DNA of 64,000 nt from Blumeriella jaapii (Eukaryota > Ascomycota > Leotiomycetes > Helotiales > Drepanopezizaceae). The notes beneath the pieces were generated by a model. That model was not told the DNA's origin. It saw only the letters and a program-made list of their open reading frames with translations, and did no database searches. The position numbers and the translations under genes were made by a program. Each line of letters begins with the position of its first letter. The first letter of the stretch is position 1. This document shows positions 23,581 to 36,512 of the stretch, piece by piece. The stretch is taken from assembly GCA_009599575.1 (NCBI GenBank), contig VWND01000066.1:460873-524872 (forward strand), written 5' to 3'.

Positions 23581-25105
23581 CTAATATTATAAGCGAGAGA
23601 ATTTTGGTGGTCACCAACGTTGGTGACCAGTCTTGGCAGACCCTGGTGACCAACTTTCTTTGGTCACCAGGTCGGTTTTTTTTTTCGCAAAAATTATTCG
23701 ATTTGAAGAATAAAAGTATATTCGTATTCAGCTTATTAATTAATTATCTTTTGTACGCAAAAGCTTACAAATACTATTAATTAATTAAAAAGTTATTACT
23801 ACCCCCTTCTAACCCTAATCTTGGCAAACCCTGATAACCAATTTTCTTTGGTCACCAGGTCGGTTTTTTCGCAAAAATTATTCGATTTTAAAAATAAAAT
23901 TATATTTGTATTCAACTTATTAATTATTAATCTTTTATGCGCAAAAGCTTATAAATACGATTAATAAATTAAAACGTTGTAATAACCCCCCCCTCTAACC
24001 CTAATCTTGGCAGACCCTGGTAACCGACTTTTTTTGGTCACCAGGTCGGTTTTTTCGCAAAGATTATTCGATTTTAAAAATAAAATTATATTTGTATTTA
24101 ATTTAATAATTATTAATCTTTTATACGCAAAAGCTTATAAATACGATTAATAAATTAAAAAGTTGTAATAACCCCCCCCTCTAACCCTAATCTTGGCAGA
24201 CCCTGGTAACCGACTTTCTTTGGTCACTAGGTCGTTTTTTTTTTCGCAAAAATTATTCGATTTTAAAAATAAAATTATATTTGTATTCAACTTATTAATT
24301 ATTAATCTTTTATACGCAAAAGCTTATAAATACGATTAATAAATTAAAAAGTCGTAATAACCCCCCCTTTTAACCTTAATCTTGGCAGACCCTGATAACC
24401 GACTTTCTTTGGTCACCAGGTCGGTTTTTTCGCAAAAATTATTCGATTTTAAAAATAAAATTATATTTGTATTCAACTTATTAATTATTAATCTTTTATA
24501 CGCAAAAGCTTATAAATACGATTAATAAATTAAAAAGTCGTAATAAACCCCCCCCTTTAACCCTAATCTTGGCAGACCCTGGTAACCGACTTTTTTTGGT
24601 CACCAGGTCGGGTTTTTTCGCAAAAATTATTCGATTTTAAAAATAAAATTATATTTGTATTCAACTTATTAATTATTAATCTTTTATACGCAAAAGCTTA
24701 TAAATACGATTAATAAATTAAAAAGTTATAATAACCCCCCCTTTTAACCCTAATCTTGGCAGATCCTGGTAACCGATTTTCTTTGGTCACCAGGTCGGTT
24801 TTTTCGCAAAAATTATTCGATTTTAAAAATAAAATTATATTTGTATTCAACTTATTAATTATTAATCTTTTATACGCAAAAGCTTATAAATACGATTAAT
24901 AAATTAAAAAGTTGTAATAACCCTCTCTTCTAATTTTATTTTTGGCAGACCCTGATACCCGACTTTTTTTGGTTACTAAATCGGTTTTTTCGCAAGAATT
25001 TTTCGATTTTAAAAATAAAATTAAAATCGTATTTAGCTTACAAATTATTAATATTTTATACGCAAAAGCTTATAAATATTATTAATTAATAATAACGTTA
25101 TTTAA
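23581..25105 (+). repeat. Unit 1 left end and satA array (8 units of ~187 bp)
   Basis: It begins with CTAATATTATAAGCGAGAG, then the perfect 20-bp palindrome GGTCACCAACGTTGGTGACC (23609-23628) and a perfect hairpin (arms 23643-23653 and 23660-23670). Eight tandem units follow; the TTGGCAGACC landmark recurs at steps of 186-189 bp. Each unit carries a hairpin-prone TGGTAACCGAC...GGTCACCAGGTCGG segment, the stretch TTTTTTCGCAAA, an AT-rich body, a run of about 7 C and the telomere-like CTAACCCTAA. Confidence 0.9.
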
Positions 25106-25660
25106 GTCCCTCCTCCTTTTTTCTTTTCAGCTTATTTCTCGATTAATCGGCGCAGCCAACCCCCCTTTTTTTTTAAGCTTATTTTTCGAATTATTCGGTG
25201 CTGCCCCCCCCTTCCTCTTAGCTTAATTTTCGAATTAATCGAAGCTGCCACTTTTTAATTTATAATATAAATTTCGAAAAAATCGATATAGCCATTTATT
25301 TATTAATAATTAATCGATTATGAAAAATCAAATTCAAAAAATATAAAATTTCAATTCGTTTATAATATATATCTTTTGTTAAATTATAAATTACAACAAA
25401 TCTTTTCGAAATTATACAATAATAATATATATATATAATTCGATTAAATATTAATCGTAAAATAAGCGTTCGTAAAATCAAAAAACAGACTAATAATAGC
25501 TCGGCTTTATAACTTAATTTTACAGCTTGCGGTATTCGTATTTACTGATAAAATACCAGCCCATTTTTTAATAAAACTTTATAAATCTATTTATTTTTAA
25601 AAATTAATATTAAAACTTATATAATTGCTTTTATTTTATACAATTCGATTTATTATTAAT
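25106..25660 (+). repeat. Unit 1 spacer between satA and satB
   Basis: Three to four degenerate ~45-bp repeats start with AGCTTA (25129, 25176, 25220) and contain TTCGAATTAATCGG-type cores. AT-rich sequence and one strongly diverged satB unit (about 25486-25660) follow. No gene was seen. Confidence 0.6.
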
Positions 25661-25664
25661 CGTA

Positions 25665-27530
25665 ATGCAAACGTTCTACGAATTGACGCACGGACCAAAA
25701 ATAGCTTCGCTCCAAAGCCCAATTCTACAGCCTGCGGTATTCGTATTTACTAGTAAAACACCAGTCCATTTCTTAATAGAATCGTCTATATATTTTTATA
25801 TTTGGGTTATTAATATTAAAACTTATTTAATTCTTTTTATTTTGTACAATTCGATTTATTATTAATCGCATTGCAAACGTTCTACGAATTGAAGCACGGA
25901 CCAAGAATAACTTGGCTCCAAAGCCTAATTCTACAGCCTGCGGTATTCGTATTTACTAGTAAAACACCAGCCCATTTCTTAATAAAATCGTTCAATTCTT
26001 TTTATATTTGGGTTATTAATATTAAAACTTATTTAATTATTTTTATTTTGTACAATTCGATTTATTACTAATCGCAATGCAAACGTTCTACGAATTGAAG
26101 CACGGACCAAGAATAACTTGGCTCCAAAGCCTAATTCTACAGCCTGCGGTATTCGTATTTACTAGTAAAACACCAGCCCATTTCTTAATAGAATCGTCTA
26201 ATTTTTTTTATATTTGGGTTATTAATATTAAAACTTATTTAATTCTTTTTATTTTGTACAATTCGATTTATTATTAATCGCAATGCAAACGTTCTACGAA
26301 TTAACGCACGGACCAAGAATAACTTGGCTCCAAAGCCTAATTCTACAGCCTGCGGTATTCGTATTTACTAGTAAAACACCAGCCCATTTCTTAATAAAAT
26401 CGTTTAATTCTTTTTATATTTGGGTTATTAATATTAAAACTTATTTAATTTTTTTTATTTTGTATAATTCGATCTATTACTAATCGCAATGCAAACGTTC
26501 TACGAATTAAAGCACGGACCAAAAATAATTTGGCTCCAAAGCCTAATTCTACAGCCTGCGGTATTCGTATTTACTAGTAAAACACTAGCCCATTTTTTAA
26601 TAGAATCGTTCAATTCTTTTTATATTTGGGTTATTAATATTAAAACTTATTTAATTCTTTTTATTTTGTACAATTCGATTTATTATTAATCGCAATGCAA
26701 GCGTTTTACGAACTGACGCACGGACCAAGAATAGCTTGGCTCCAAAGCCTAATTCTACAGCCTGCGGTATTCGTATTTATTAGTAAAACACCAGCCCATT
26801 TCTTAATAAAATCGTTTAATTCTTTTTATATTTGGGTTATTAATATTAAAACTTATTTAATTCTTTTTATTTTATATAATTCGATTTATTACTAATCGCA
26901 ATGCAAACGTTCTACGAATTAAAGCACGGACCAAGAATAATTTGGCTCCAAAGCCTAATTCTACAGCCTGCGGTATTCGTATTTACTAGTAAAACACCAG
27001 CCCATTTTTTAATAGAATCGTTCAATTTTTTTTATATTTGGGTTATTAATATTAAAACTTATTTAATTATTTTTATTTTGTACAATTCGATCTATTACTA
27101 ATCGCAATGCAAACGTTCTACGAATTGAAGCACGGACCAAGAATAACTTGGCTCCAAAGCCTAATTCTACAGCTTGCGGTATTCGTATTTTACTAGTAAA
27201 ACACCAGCCCATTTTTTAATAGAATCGTTTAATTTTTTTTATATTTGGGTTATTAATATTTAAATTTATTTTAATTCTTTTTATTTTGTACAATTCGATT
27301 TATTATTAATCGCAATGCAAACGTTCTACGAATTAACGCACGGATCAAGAATAACTTGGCTCCAAAGCTTAATTCTACAGCCTGCGGTATTCGTATTTAC
27401 TAATAAAACACCAGCCCATTTTTTAATAAAATCGTCTAATTTTTTTTATATTTGGATTATTAATATTAAAACTTATTTAATTTCTTTTATTTTATACAAT
27501 TCGATTTATTATTAATCGCAATGCAAACGT
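25665..27530 (+). repeat. Unit 1 satB array (9 units of 206 bp)
   Basis: Tandem 206-bp units start at 25665, 25871, 26077, 26283, 26489, 26695, 26901, 27107 (about 208 bp) and 27315. Units differ mainly by C/T and A/G transitions. Most contain a 66-codon open frame starting MQTFYEL; since 206 is not a multiple of three, these frames never join. The array keeps many CA dinucleotides and is less RIPed than the neighbouring transposons. Confidence 0.92.
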
Positions 27531-27700
27531 TCAGAAAATCGTACACGGTCGCAAAATTAAACTTTCGCTTAAACCCATATTCGCCTAATCCCTTATATAC
27601 ACAAAATAAACTTTAAAAAATTATATATTTTATATAACCTAGTCGATCGTATGCTTTCGGAACAAAAGTCTTAAAACACCTATGATATAATAGTTGATGG
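27531..27700 (+). repeat. Unit 1 tail, ending in a RIPed tRNA-like stretch
   Basis: It matches the tail of unit 3 (about 47775-47951) up to the D-arm-like segment near 27677-27700. There the family-B LTR of B3 begins, directly after GATGG. No gene is present. Confidence 0.65.
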
Positions 27701-27995
27701 TATAACGATCTAATTAGTCGGAGGGCTGGGAGATCAGTCAACTGGTCGCCGTATTTATATAATATAAAAAACGAGCTTTTGATTTTGTAATAAAAATATT
27801 TATTTAAAATTAACAATTGTAAAAAACAGAAATTGCTAAAAAAAAAGTTTTATATATATAAATAATTTTTATAATTAATAAAAAGACCCATCAGAAAACT
27901 AAAAAGCTTGCAGCTATACGTAATTGCTAAAAAGCTTACAATTATACGTAATTGCTAAAATAATACGAGAAATAGCAACAAAATAAATCGTTACA
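27701..27995 (-). repeat. 3' LTR of B3 (295 bp, with internal ~28-bp duplication)
   Basis: A family-B LTR enlarged by a tandem duplication of about 28 bp (about 27899-27955: two copies of AAGCTTACAATTATACGTAA-like sequence). The same duplication is present in B3', which shows common descent. Confidence 0.85.
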
Positions 27996-30900
27996 CTATC
28001 CTCCCGTCCGAAAAAAGCGCGCTTTCGAGCTTTTATCTATTAGTACGTCGCTATCCAAATAATCGTACGAATCTAAATCTTCGAAATACGCTTTTAGCCA
28101 ATTTATAAGTTTTGCAAAAAGACCGGAAAGCTTTTTATACGTTAAATAAAAATCGCGCATTTTCAAAAAAGCATATATAAAATCAAACGCGAAATACTAC
28201 GTAAAATTTTTATTTAAATTTATTTAAAAAGCTTTGTATTAAAAGATTTTCCGCTGCATTCGATAAGCGATTAATTTTTCGATTTCGTATTTAAGCTTAT
28301 TAATTATATTAATAAATTCAAAAGCTAAATTAACCTGATTTGAAAACGCGTCGTCAGCTGCTTTACGCAATCGATTAGCGTAAAAAACTAAATGTACGTT
28401 TATAATATTAAAAAAGTCTAATTTAAAAGCGTTATCGAAAATTTTAATTATAATTTTAAAAAAGCCGTTTGTAAAATTGTCGAGCTTACGAAAAGGTCGG
28501 AAAGTCGGAAATAAACGCATATCGAGCCATACGTAATCGCTAACGTTAAAATCGATCGCGCGGCGAAATTTATTCGTATTTTTTTTTATTTTATCGTAGG
28601 CTTATTAAAAATACGATTTGGCGAGGTTTCAAGCGTCGTAATGGCGGCGAGCGTACGCACGAGCTTCGTTTGCGTTTAGCTTATATAAAAAATTGAAAAA
28701 AAAAAAAATATCGAGCTTTTAATTTTAATTAATATAAGAAATATAATCGTATACAATTTCAAAAAATAAAAAGCCATCTAGATTTTCGTAAAAAAAAACT
28801 ATTTAAACGAAATCCATTATTAAAAAAAATTCGTTCCAATCGTTTTAATAAAAATTTACGAAAGGTCGAAAGCGTTTTTGCAAGTATTAATTATAAATTT
28901 CGATCTGACCATCGGTTTTAAAATAAACGGCTATCGAAAGTTTTAATTGCGTATCGAATATTTTATTTAATTCAAATCAAAAAGTAAATTAATACAAAAA
29001 GCTACGATCGCTAATAATATTTTTTAAAAAGCCAAAATATTTGTATACGTAAAATATATACAATTTGGCGAAGCTTCGAACGTCGATATTTTTATAATAA
29101 AAAATCGAAATAACCTACTTAGAAAAGCGATTTATTATTACGAATACGTTATCGTAATCGTATTTATTTTTATTAAAATTGCAAAAGTTTATTATAACGT
29201 GTTTTTAAAAATAGTCAAAAACAAAAAGAAGCTGAAAAAAGCCGGAGCGCTTATTTTTTAAAACAAAACTTTTTCGATAAACGTAGCAGTTGCGATAATA
29301 TTATTTTACGAAAGCTGTTATATTTCGCTAATAATATTAATCCGAAAGCAATTGCGTAATTTTGCGAACGCTAAAATAAACGATAAAAATCTAATCGTAT
29401 ATTTTTCGTATAAAAGCCAAACGGAAATAATCGACGTTTGATATTATTAAACGACCGTAATATAATAGCAAATCGCGTTTAAATATATACGAAAACAAAA
29501 TGTTATTATCGTCGTTTTTTTTCGTAACGTTTCGTACAGCTTTTTTTCGAAAAACTATCAGATTATTAATTGTACGATTAGCGTGGAAAATTTGATTAAC
29601 GATACGAAATGCGAAAAAAAAATCAGCTATTTCAACGATAAAAACAGCTGTTTCGAAAGCCGTAAAAAATCGAAATTTTTTAATTAAAAGGCGGTAATTA
29701 ATCTGATCGGCTCGAAAAAAAATTTACAGGCGCTGGATGCGTTTAAAAAAGTTTTAGCGGTCGAATTCGCTCGTACGACGTATTAATGCGTCAGTTAAAA
29801 AATTGTATTTATCTGGTTTATACGTAATAAAAAAATTGTAATCGGCGAAAAGCTCGGCCCAGCGTATTTATCGAACGTTCAAAAATTTAAAAATTATAAA
29901 ATACTTCAAAGCTTTATAATTAATAATAATTTTAATTTAATAAATCGAGCCAATTAATTCAATACGAAAATTACTTAAAAATCTTATAATTGCGAGTATT
30001 TTTTTATCGTATACGACGTAGTTTAATTTTGCGAAGATTATAATTTTGCTAAAATAAACGACTGAAAGCTAATCGTTATTATAAAATTACGAAAACATAA
30101 AAGCTACTACGCCGTCGAAAGCGTCAGTTTTTAATATGCAAAAAAGGTTTTGCCTGTAATATTATAAAACTGATGCAATAATAAAAGCTAATATAAAAAA
30201 ATCGAAACTCTTTTAATATTTAAAAATAAAATAAAAAAAAACGTTAGCCTTAATTAAATAAACCAAAAGCTTTGCAATTATATCGTAGTTTCGAATAAAA
30301 CGTCGGTAAAAATTACAAAACCAAAAAAGCTTTGTATATTTTTTATAATAATAAAAAGTTTTTAATAAGCGATTACGGAAATCTTTTTTGAATTTATTTT
30401 TAAGTTTTTAATCGAAATAATAAAACCTAAGTAACGGGTTCGAATAACGTTGAATTTAAACTTTCGAATATCGGCCTGTAATTCAGCGTCAGCGAGCTTT
30501 TAAAACATTTTGCGAACGTATATAACGTATTTTAAAAAGTCGAACGAATAAATAAAAATATTATTTAAATATATAATGCAAAAATCGTTTAAATAATCGA
30601 AAAAAACGTCGTTTATATAACGTTAATAAATTGCGAATTTATTAATAAAATTAAAAAGTAGCATTTTATATTTATAAGCGCCGTAACGCGTACGAAACGT
30701 TGTTAGTTTTTTACTGGCGGAATCTATTCGAATTTTGTAAAAAGCTTAACGAATATTAAATTTCGTAAAAATTCGCGCTTCCGAAAAACGAGCAAAAGTT
30801 TTATCGATAAAAAAGAAAAAGTAGCGATTTTTACAAATAACGTTATTAAAAGCTCGATAATCGATACAAAAACGTAATAAACCGTCGGGTTTTTTAACGA

Positions 30901-31554
30901 AAAATATTAAAATAGCGAAAAAAGCGGTGAAAAATTCGATAAAACCTTTGTTAAAATTGTTTTACAAATAAGTTTTAACAATCTTAAGCTTTAAAATCGA
31001 TATTTTATATAAAAAAATATATTTTAACTTTTTTTTATTTATAATAAACTCGATTTTATAATCGTAAAACCGGTAAAAAGCTAGCTCGTTATTAGCGGCC
31101 TTAGAAAACACGTATTCGAAATTTTTATATTCCGGGGAAAAAAATTCGAAAAAAAATTTATTCGAAATTAGCTCCGCTAAATTAATTAAAAAGATCGAAA
31201 TCGATATTTCGTTAATTTTGAAACGTTCGAAAAAACTATAAAATTAAGTTTTAAAAAAAGTGTTATACGTGAAATCGTTTAATATTTTATCGATTTTATA
31301 CAAAAAAATTAAAAATACTTTAACTGCTTTTTTTCTGAAAATCAGCTTAAAAGCGTATATAATAATCTGACAAATAAAAATTAAATAAACAATAGATTAA
31401 AAAATTCGTTTTCGAACTGGTCGTTTAAAAAGTTCAAAAAAAAATTGCTTATCTAAACTATCGATTATATTAAGCTGAAAAGCCATCGCGGCGAAAGCTT
31501 TCTTTCGATTTTTAATATAACTGTTCTTCGTAAAACGAAAAAGCTGTTCTAACG

Positions 31555-31587
<33 letters not shown>

Positions 31588-32093
31588 ACAAAAAAAAAAT
31601 CGGCAGCCTGAAAAAATAATATAATTTTTTGTATTATTCCACTGGCGTCGCCATCGAAATTAATATCGCGAATAAAATTCGATTTTTTCGCGTTTCGCAT
31701 AACGTCGTAAGCCTGCCATAATTAATCAAAATTCTTGTCACGTTTTACAGCGTCGTTTTAATAACGAAATTAAATCTTTCGAAAGTGCAAATAAAAAACT
31801 TTAATACAACGAGCGTAAAAAGCTATAAAAGAATAAAACTTCGGCTAATAAAGCTTGCGTTTATTATAATTTAATAAAACTTAATATTCGGCCAACCAAG
31901 CTTTTTTTAAAATCATACTATAATTTCCGAAATTAATAATTAAAAAAAAAGTAAACGATTATATTCGATTATTAATAATAAAATTAAAAAACGTAAAATA
32001 TATAATTAAATGGCCACGAGTTTTATTACATCCTTTTATAAAAAAAAAAGCCGGGAAAAATTAAATCAAAAGTTTTAAAAAAAAAAAAAAAAA
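27701..32093 (-). mobile_element. B3: truncated family-B chromovirus, RIPed, minus strand
   Basis: Full 3' LTR (27701-27995), chromodomain (about 28240-28400), integrase (about 28540-29420), RNase H and RT (about 29880-31060) and the pre-RT region up to the protease boundary. The element ends at 32093 in an A-run, where unit 2 begins; gag and the 5' LTR are missing. The RT tract that is C-rich in B4 has the in-frame length here. All domains have RIP stops. Confidence 0.85.
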
Positions 32094-33610
32094 CTAATAT
32101 TATAAGCGAAAAAATTTTGGTGATCACCAACGTTGATGACCAGTCTTAGCAGACCCTGGTGACCAACTTTCTTTGGTCACCAGGTCGGTTTTTTCGCAAA
32201 AATTATTCGATTTGAAAAATAAAAGTATATTCGTATTCAGCTTATTAATTAATTATCTTTTGTACGCAAAAGCTTACAAATACTATTAATTAATTAAAAA
32301 GTTATTACTACCCCCTTCTAACCCTAATCTTGGCAAACCCTGGTAACCAATTTTCTTTGGTCACCAGGTCGGTTTTTCGCAAAAATTATTCGATTTTAAA
32401 AATAAAATTATATTTGTATTCAACTTATTAATTATTAATCTTTTATGCGCAAAAGCTTATAAATACGATTAATAAATTAAAACGTTGTAATAACCCCCCC
32501 CTCTAACCCTAATTTTGGCAGACCCTGGTAACCGACTTTTTTTGGTCACCAGGTCGGTTTTTTCGCAAAGATTATTCGATTTTAAAAATAAAATTATATT
32601 TGTATTCAATTTAATAATTATTAATCTTTTATACGCAAAAGTTTATAAATACGATTAATAAATTAAAAAGTTGTAATAACCCCCCCCTCTAACCCTAATC
32701 TTGGCAGACCCTGGTAACCGACTTTCTTTAGTCACCAGGTCGGTTTTTTCGCAAAAATTATTCGATTTTAAAAATAAAATTATATTTGTATTTAACTTAT
32801 TAATTATTAATCTTTTATACGCAAAAGCTTATAAATACGATTAATAAATTAAAAAGTCGTAATAACCCCCCCTTTTAACCTTAATCTTGGCAGACCCTGA
32901 TAACCGATTTTTTTTGGTCACCAGGTCGGTTTTTTTTTCGCAAAAATTATTCGATTTTAAAAATAAAATTATATTTGTATTTAACTTATTAATTATTAAT
33001 CTTTTATACGCAAAAGCTTATAAATACGATTAATAAATTAAAAAGTCGTAATAACCCCCCCTTTTAACTCTAATCTTGGCAGATCCTGGTAACCGACTTT
33101 TTTTGGTCACCAGGTCGGTTTTTTCGCAAAAATTATTCGATTTTAAAAATAAAATTATATTTGTATTTAACTTATTAATTATTAATCTTTTATACGCAAA
33201 AGCTTATAAATACGATTAATAAATTAAAAAGTTATAATAACCCCCCCTTCTAACCCTAATTTTGGCAGATCTTGGTAACCGATTTTCTTTGGTCATCAGG
33301 TCGGTTTTTTCGCAAAAATTATTCGATTTTAAAAATAAAATTATATTTGTATTCAATTTATTAATTATTAATCTTTTATACGCAAAAGCTTATAAATACG
33401 ATTAATAAATTAAAAAGTTGTAATAATCCCCTTTTCTAATCTTATTTTTGGCAGACCCTGATACCCGACTTTTTTTGGTCACTAAATCGGTTTTTTCGCA
33501 AGAATTTTTCGATTTTAAAAATAAAATTAAAATCGTATTTAGCTTACAAATTATTAATATTTTATACGCAAAAGCTTATAAATATTATCAATTAATAATA
33601 ACGTTATTTA
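32094..33610 (+). repeat. Unit 2 left end and satA array (8 units)
   Basis: Nearly identical to unit 1, starting with CTAATATTATAAGCGA. The palindrome (32122-32141) has two G to A changes; the hairpin (32156-32183) has the same orientation as in unit 1. Confidence 0.9.
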
Positions 33611-34181
33611 AGTCCCTCCTCCTTTTTTCTTTTCAGCTTATTTCTCGATTAATCGGCGCAGCCAACCCCCCTTTTTTTTTAAGCTTATTTTTCGAATTAT
33701 TCGGTGCTGCCCCCCCCTCCCTCTTAGCTTAATTTTCGAATTAATCGAAGCTGCCACTTTTCAATTTATAATATAAATTTCGAAAAAAAAATCGATATAG
33801 CCATTTATTTATTAATAATTAATCGATTATGAAAAATCAAATTCAAAAAATATAAAATTTTTCAATTCGTTTATAATATATATCTTTTGTTAAATTATAA
33901 ATTACAACAAATCTTTTCGAAATTATACAATAATATATATATATATATAATTCGATTAAATATTAATCGTAAAATAAGCGTTCGTAAAATCAAAAAAAAA
34001 ACAAACTAATAATAGCTCGGCTTTATAACTTAATTTTACAGCTTGCGGTATTCGTATTTACTGATAAAATACCAGCCCATTTTTTAATAAAACTTTATAA
34101 ATCTATTTATTTTTAAAAATTAATATTAAAACTTATATAATTGCTTTTATTTTATACAATTCGATTTATTATTAATCGTAA
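33611..34181 (+). repeat. Unit 2 spacer between satA and satB
   Basis: Equivalent to 25106-25660 with minor indels. No gene was seen. Confidence 0.6.
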
Positions 34182-36045
34182 TGCAAACGTTCTACGAATT
34201 GACGCACGGACCAAAAATAGCTTCGCTCCAAAGCCCAATTCTACAGCCTGCGGTATTCGTATTTACTAGTAAAACACCAGCCCATTTCTTAATAGAATCG
34301 TCTATATATTTTTTATATTTGGGTTATTAATATTAAAACTTATTTAATTCTTTTTATTTTGTACAATTCGATTTATTATTAATCGCATTGCAAACGTTCT
34401 ACGAATTGAAGCACGGACCAAGAATAACTTGGCTCCAAAGCCTAATTCTACAGCCTGCGGTATTCGTATTTACTAGTAAAACACCAGCCCATTTCTTAAT
34501 AGAATCGTTCAATTCTTTTTATATTTGGGTTATTAATATTAAAACTTATTTAATTATTTTTATTTTGTACAATTCGATTTATTACTAATCGCAATGCAAA
34601 CGTTCTACGAATTGAAGCACGGACCAAGAATAACTTGGCTCCAAAGCCTAATTCTACAGCCTGCGGTATTCGTATTTACTAGTAAAACACCAGCCCATTT
34701 CTTAATAAAATCGTCTAATTTTTTTTATATTTGGGTTATTAATATTAAAACTTATTTAATTCTTTTTATTTTGTACAATTCGATTTATTATTAATCGCAA
34801 TGCAAACGTTCTACGAATTAACGCACGGACCAAGAATAACTTGGCTCCAAAGCCTAATTCTACAGCCTGCGGTATTCGTATTTACTAGTAAAACACCAGC
34901 CCATTTCTTAATAAAATCGTTTAATTCTTTTTATATTTGGGTTATTAATATTAAAACTTATTTAATTTTTTTTATTTTGTACAATTCGATCTATTACTAA
35001 TCGCAATGCAAACGTTCTACGAATTAAAGCACGGACCAAGAATAACTTGGCTCCAAAGCCTAATTCTACAGCCTGCGGTATTCGTATTTACTAGTAAAAC
35101 ACTAGCCCATTTCTTAATAAAATCGTTTAATTCTTTTTATATTTGGGTTATTAATATTAAAACTTATTTAATTTTTTTTATTTTGTACAATTCGATTTAT
35201 TATTAATCGCAATGCAAGCGTTTTACGAACTGACGCACGGACCAAGAATAGCTTGGCTCCAAAGCCTAATTCTACAGCCTGCGGTATTCGTATTTACTAG
35301 TAAAACACCAGCCCATTTCTTAATAAAATCGTTTAATTCTTTTTATATTTGGGTTATTAATATTAAAACTTATTTAATTCTTTTTATTTTATATAATTCG
35401 ATTTATTACTAATCGCAATGCAAACGTTCTACGAATTAAAGCACGGACCAAAAATAATTTGGCTCCAAAGCCTAATTCTACAGCCTGCGGTATTCGTATT
35501 TACTAGTAAAACACCAGCCCATTTTTTAATAGAATCGTTCAATTTTTTTTATATTTGGGTTATTAATATTAAAACTTATTTAATTATTTTTATTTTGTAC
35601 AATTCGATCTATTACTAATCGCAATGCAAACGTTCTACGAATTGAAGCACGGACCAAGAATAACTTGGCTCCAAAGCCTAATTCTACAGCCTGCGGTATT
35701 CGTATTTACTAGTAAAACACCAGCCCATTTCTTAATAGAATCGTCTAATTTTTTTTATATTTGGGTTATTAATATTTAAACTTATTTAATTCTTTTTATT
35801 TTGTACAATTCGATTTATTATTAATCGCAATGCAAACGTTCTACGAATTAACGCACGGATCAAGAATAACTTGGCTCCAAAGCTTAATTCTACAGCCTGC
35901 GGTATTCGTATTTACTAATAAAACACCAGCCCATTTTTTAATAGAATCGTCTAATTTTTTTTATATTTGGATTATTAATATTAAAACTTATTTAATTTCT
36001 TTTATTTTATATAATTCGATTTATTATTAATCGCAATGCAAACGT
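34182..36045 (+). repeat. Unit 2 satB array (9 units of 206 bp)
   Basis: Unit starts are at 34182, 34388, 34594, 34800, 35006, 35212, 35418, 35624 and 35830, in the same number and order as unit 1. Individual unit variants (for example GCAAGCGTTTTACGAACTGA at 35212) match their counterparts in unit 1, so the whole block was duplicated. Confidence 0.92.
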
Positions 36046-36215
36046 TCAGAAAATCGTACACGGTCGCAAAATTAAACTTTCGCTTAAACCCATATTCGCC
36101 TAATCCTTTATACATACAAAATAAACTTTAAAAAATTATATATTTTATATAACCTAGTCGATCGTATGCTTTCGGAACAAAAGTCTTAAAACACTTATAA
36201 TATAATAGTTGATGG
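36046..36215 (+). repeat. Unit 2 tail
   Basis: Equivalent to 27531-27700, ending at the same GATGG before the family-B LTR. Confidence 0.65.
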
Positions 36216-36512
36216 TATAACGATCTAATCAGTCGGAGGGCTGGGAGATCAGTCAATTGGTCGCCGTATTCATATAATATAAAAAACGAGCTTTTGATTT
36301 TGTAATAAAAATATTTATTTAAAATTAACAATTGTAAAAAACAGAAATTGCTAAAAAAAAAAAGCTTTATATATATAAATAATTTTTATAATTAATAAAA
36401 AAACCCATCAGAAAACTAAAAAGCTTGCAATTATACGTAATTGCTAAAAAGCTTACAATTATACGTAATTGCTAAAATAATACGAGAAATAGCAATAAAA
36501 TAAATCGTTACA
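36216..36512 (-). repeat. 3' LTR of B3' (297 bp)
   Basis: Shares the ~28-bp internal duplication with the LTR of B3. Confidence 0.85.

Noticed and set aside
25665..27515. Tandem series of identical small genes (66 codons each)
   Set aside because: They are one frame of a 206-bp satellite; the unit length is not a multiple of three, no known domain is visible, and several copies in unit 3 are frameshifted. Annotated as a repeat.
23581..27530. CRISPR array
   Set aside because: The repeated units are long (187 and 206 bp), fully tandem and without unique spacers, in a eukaryotic context.
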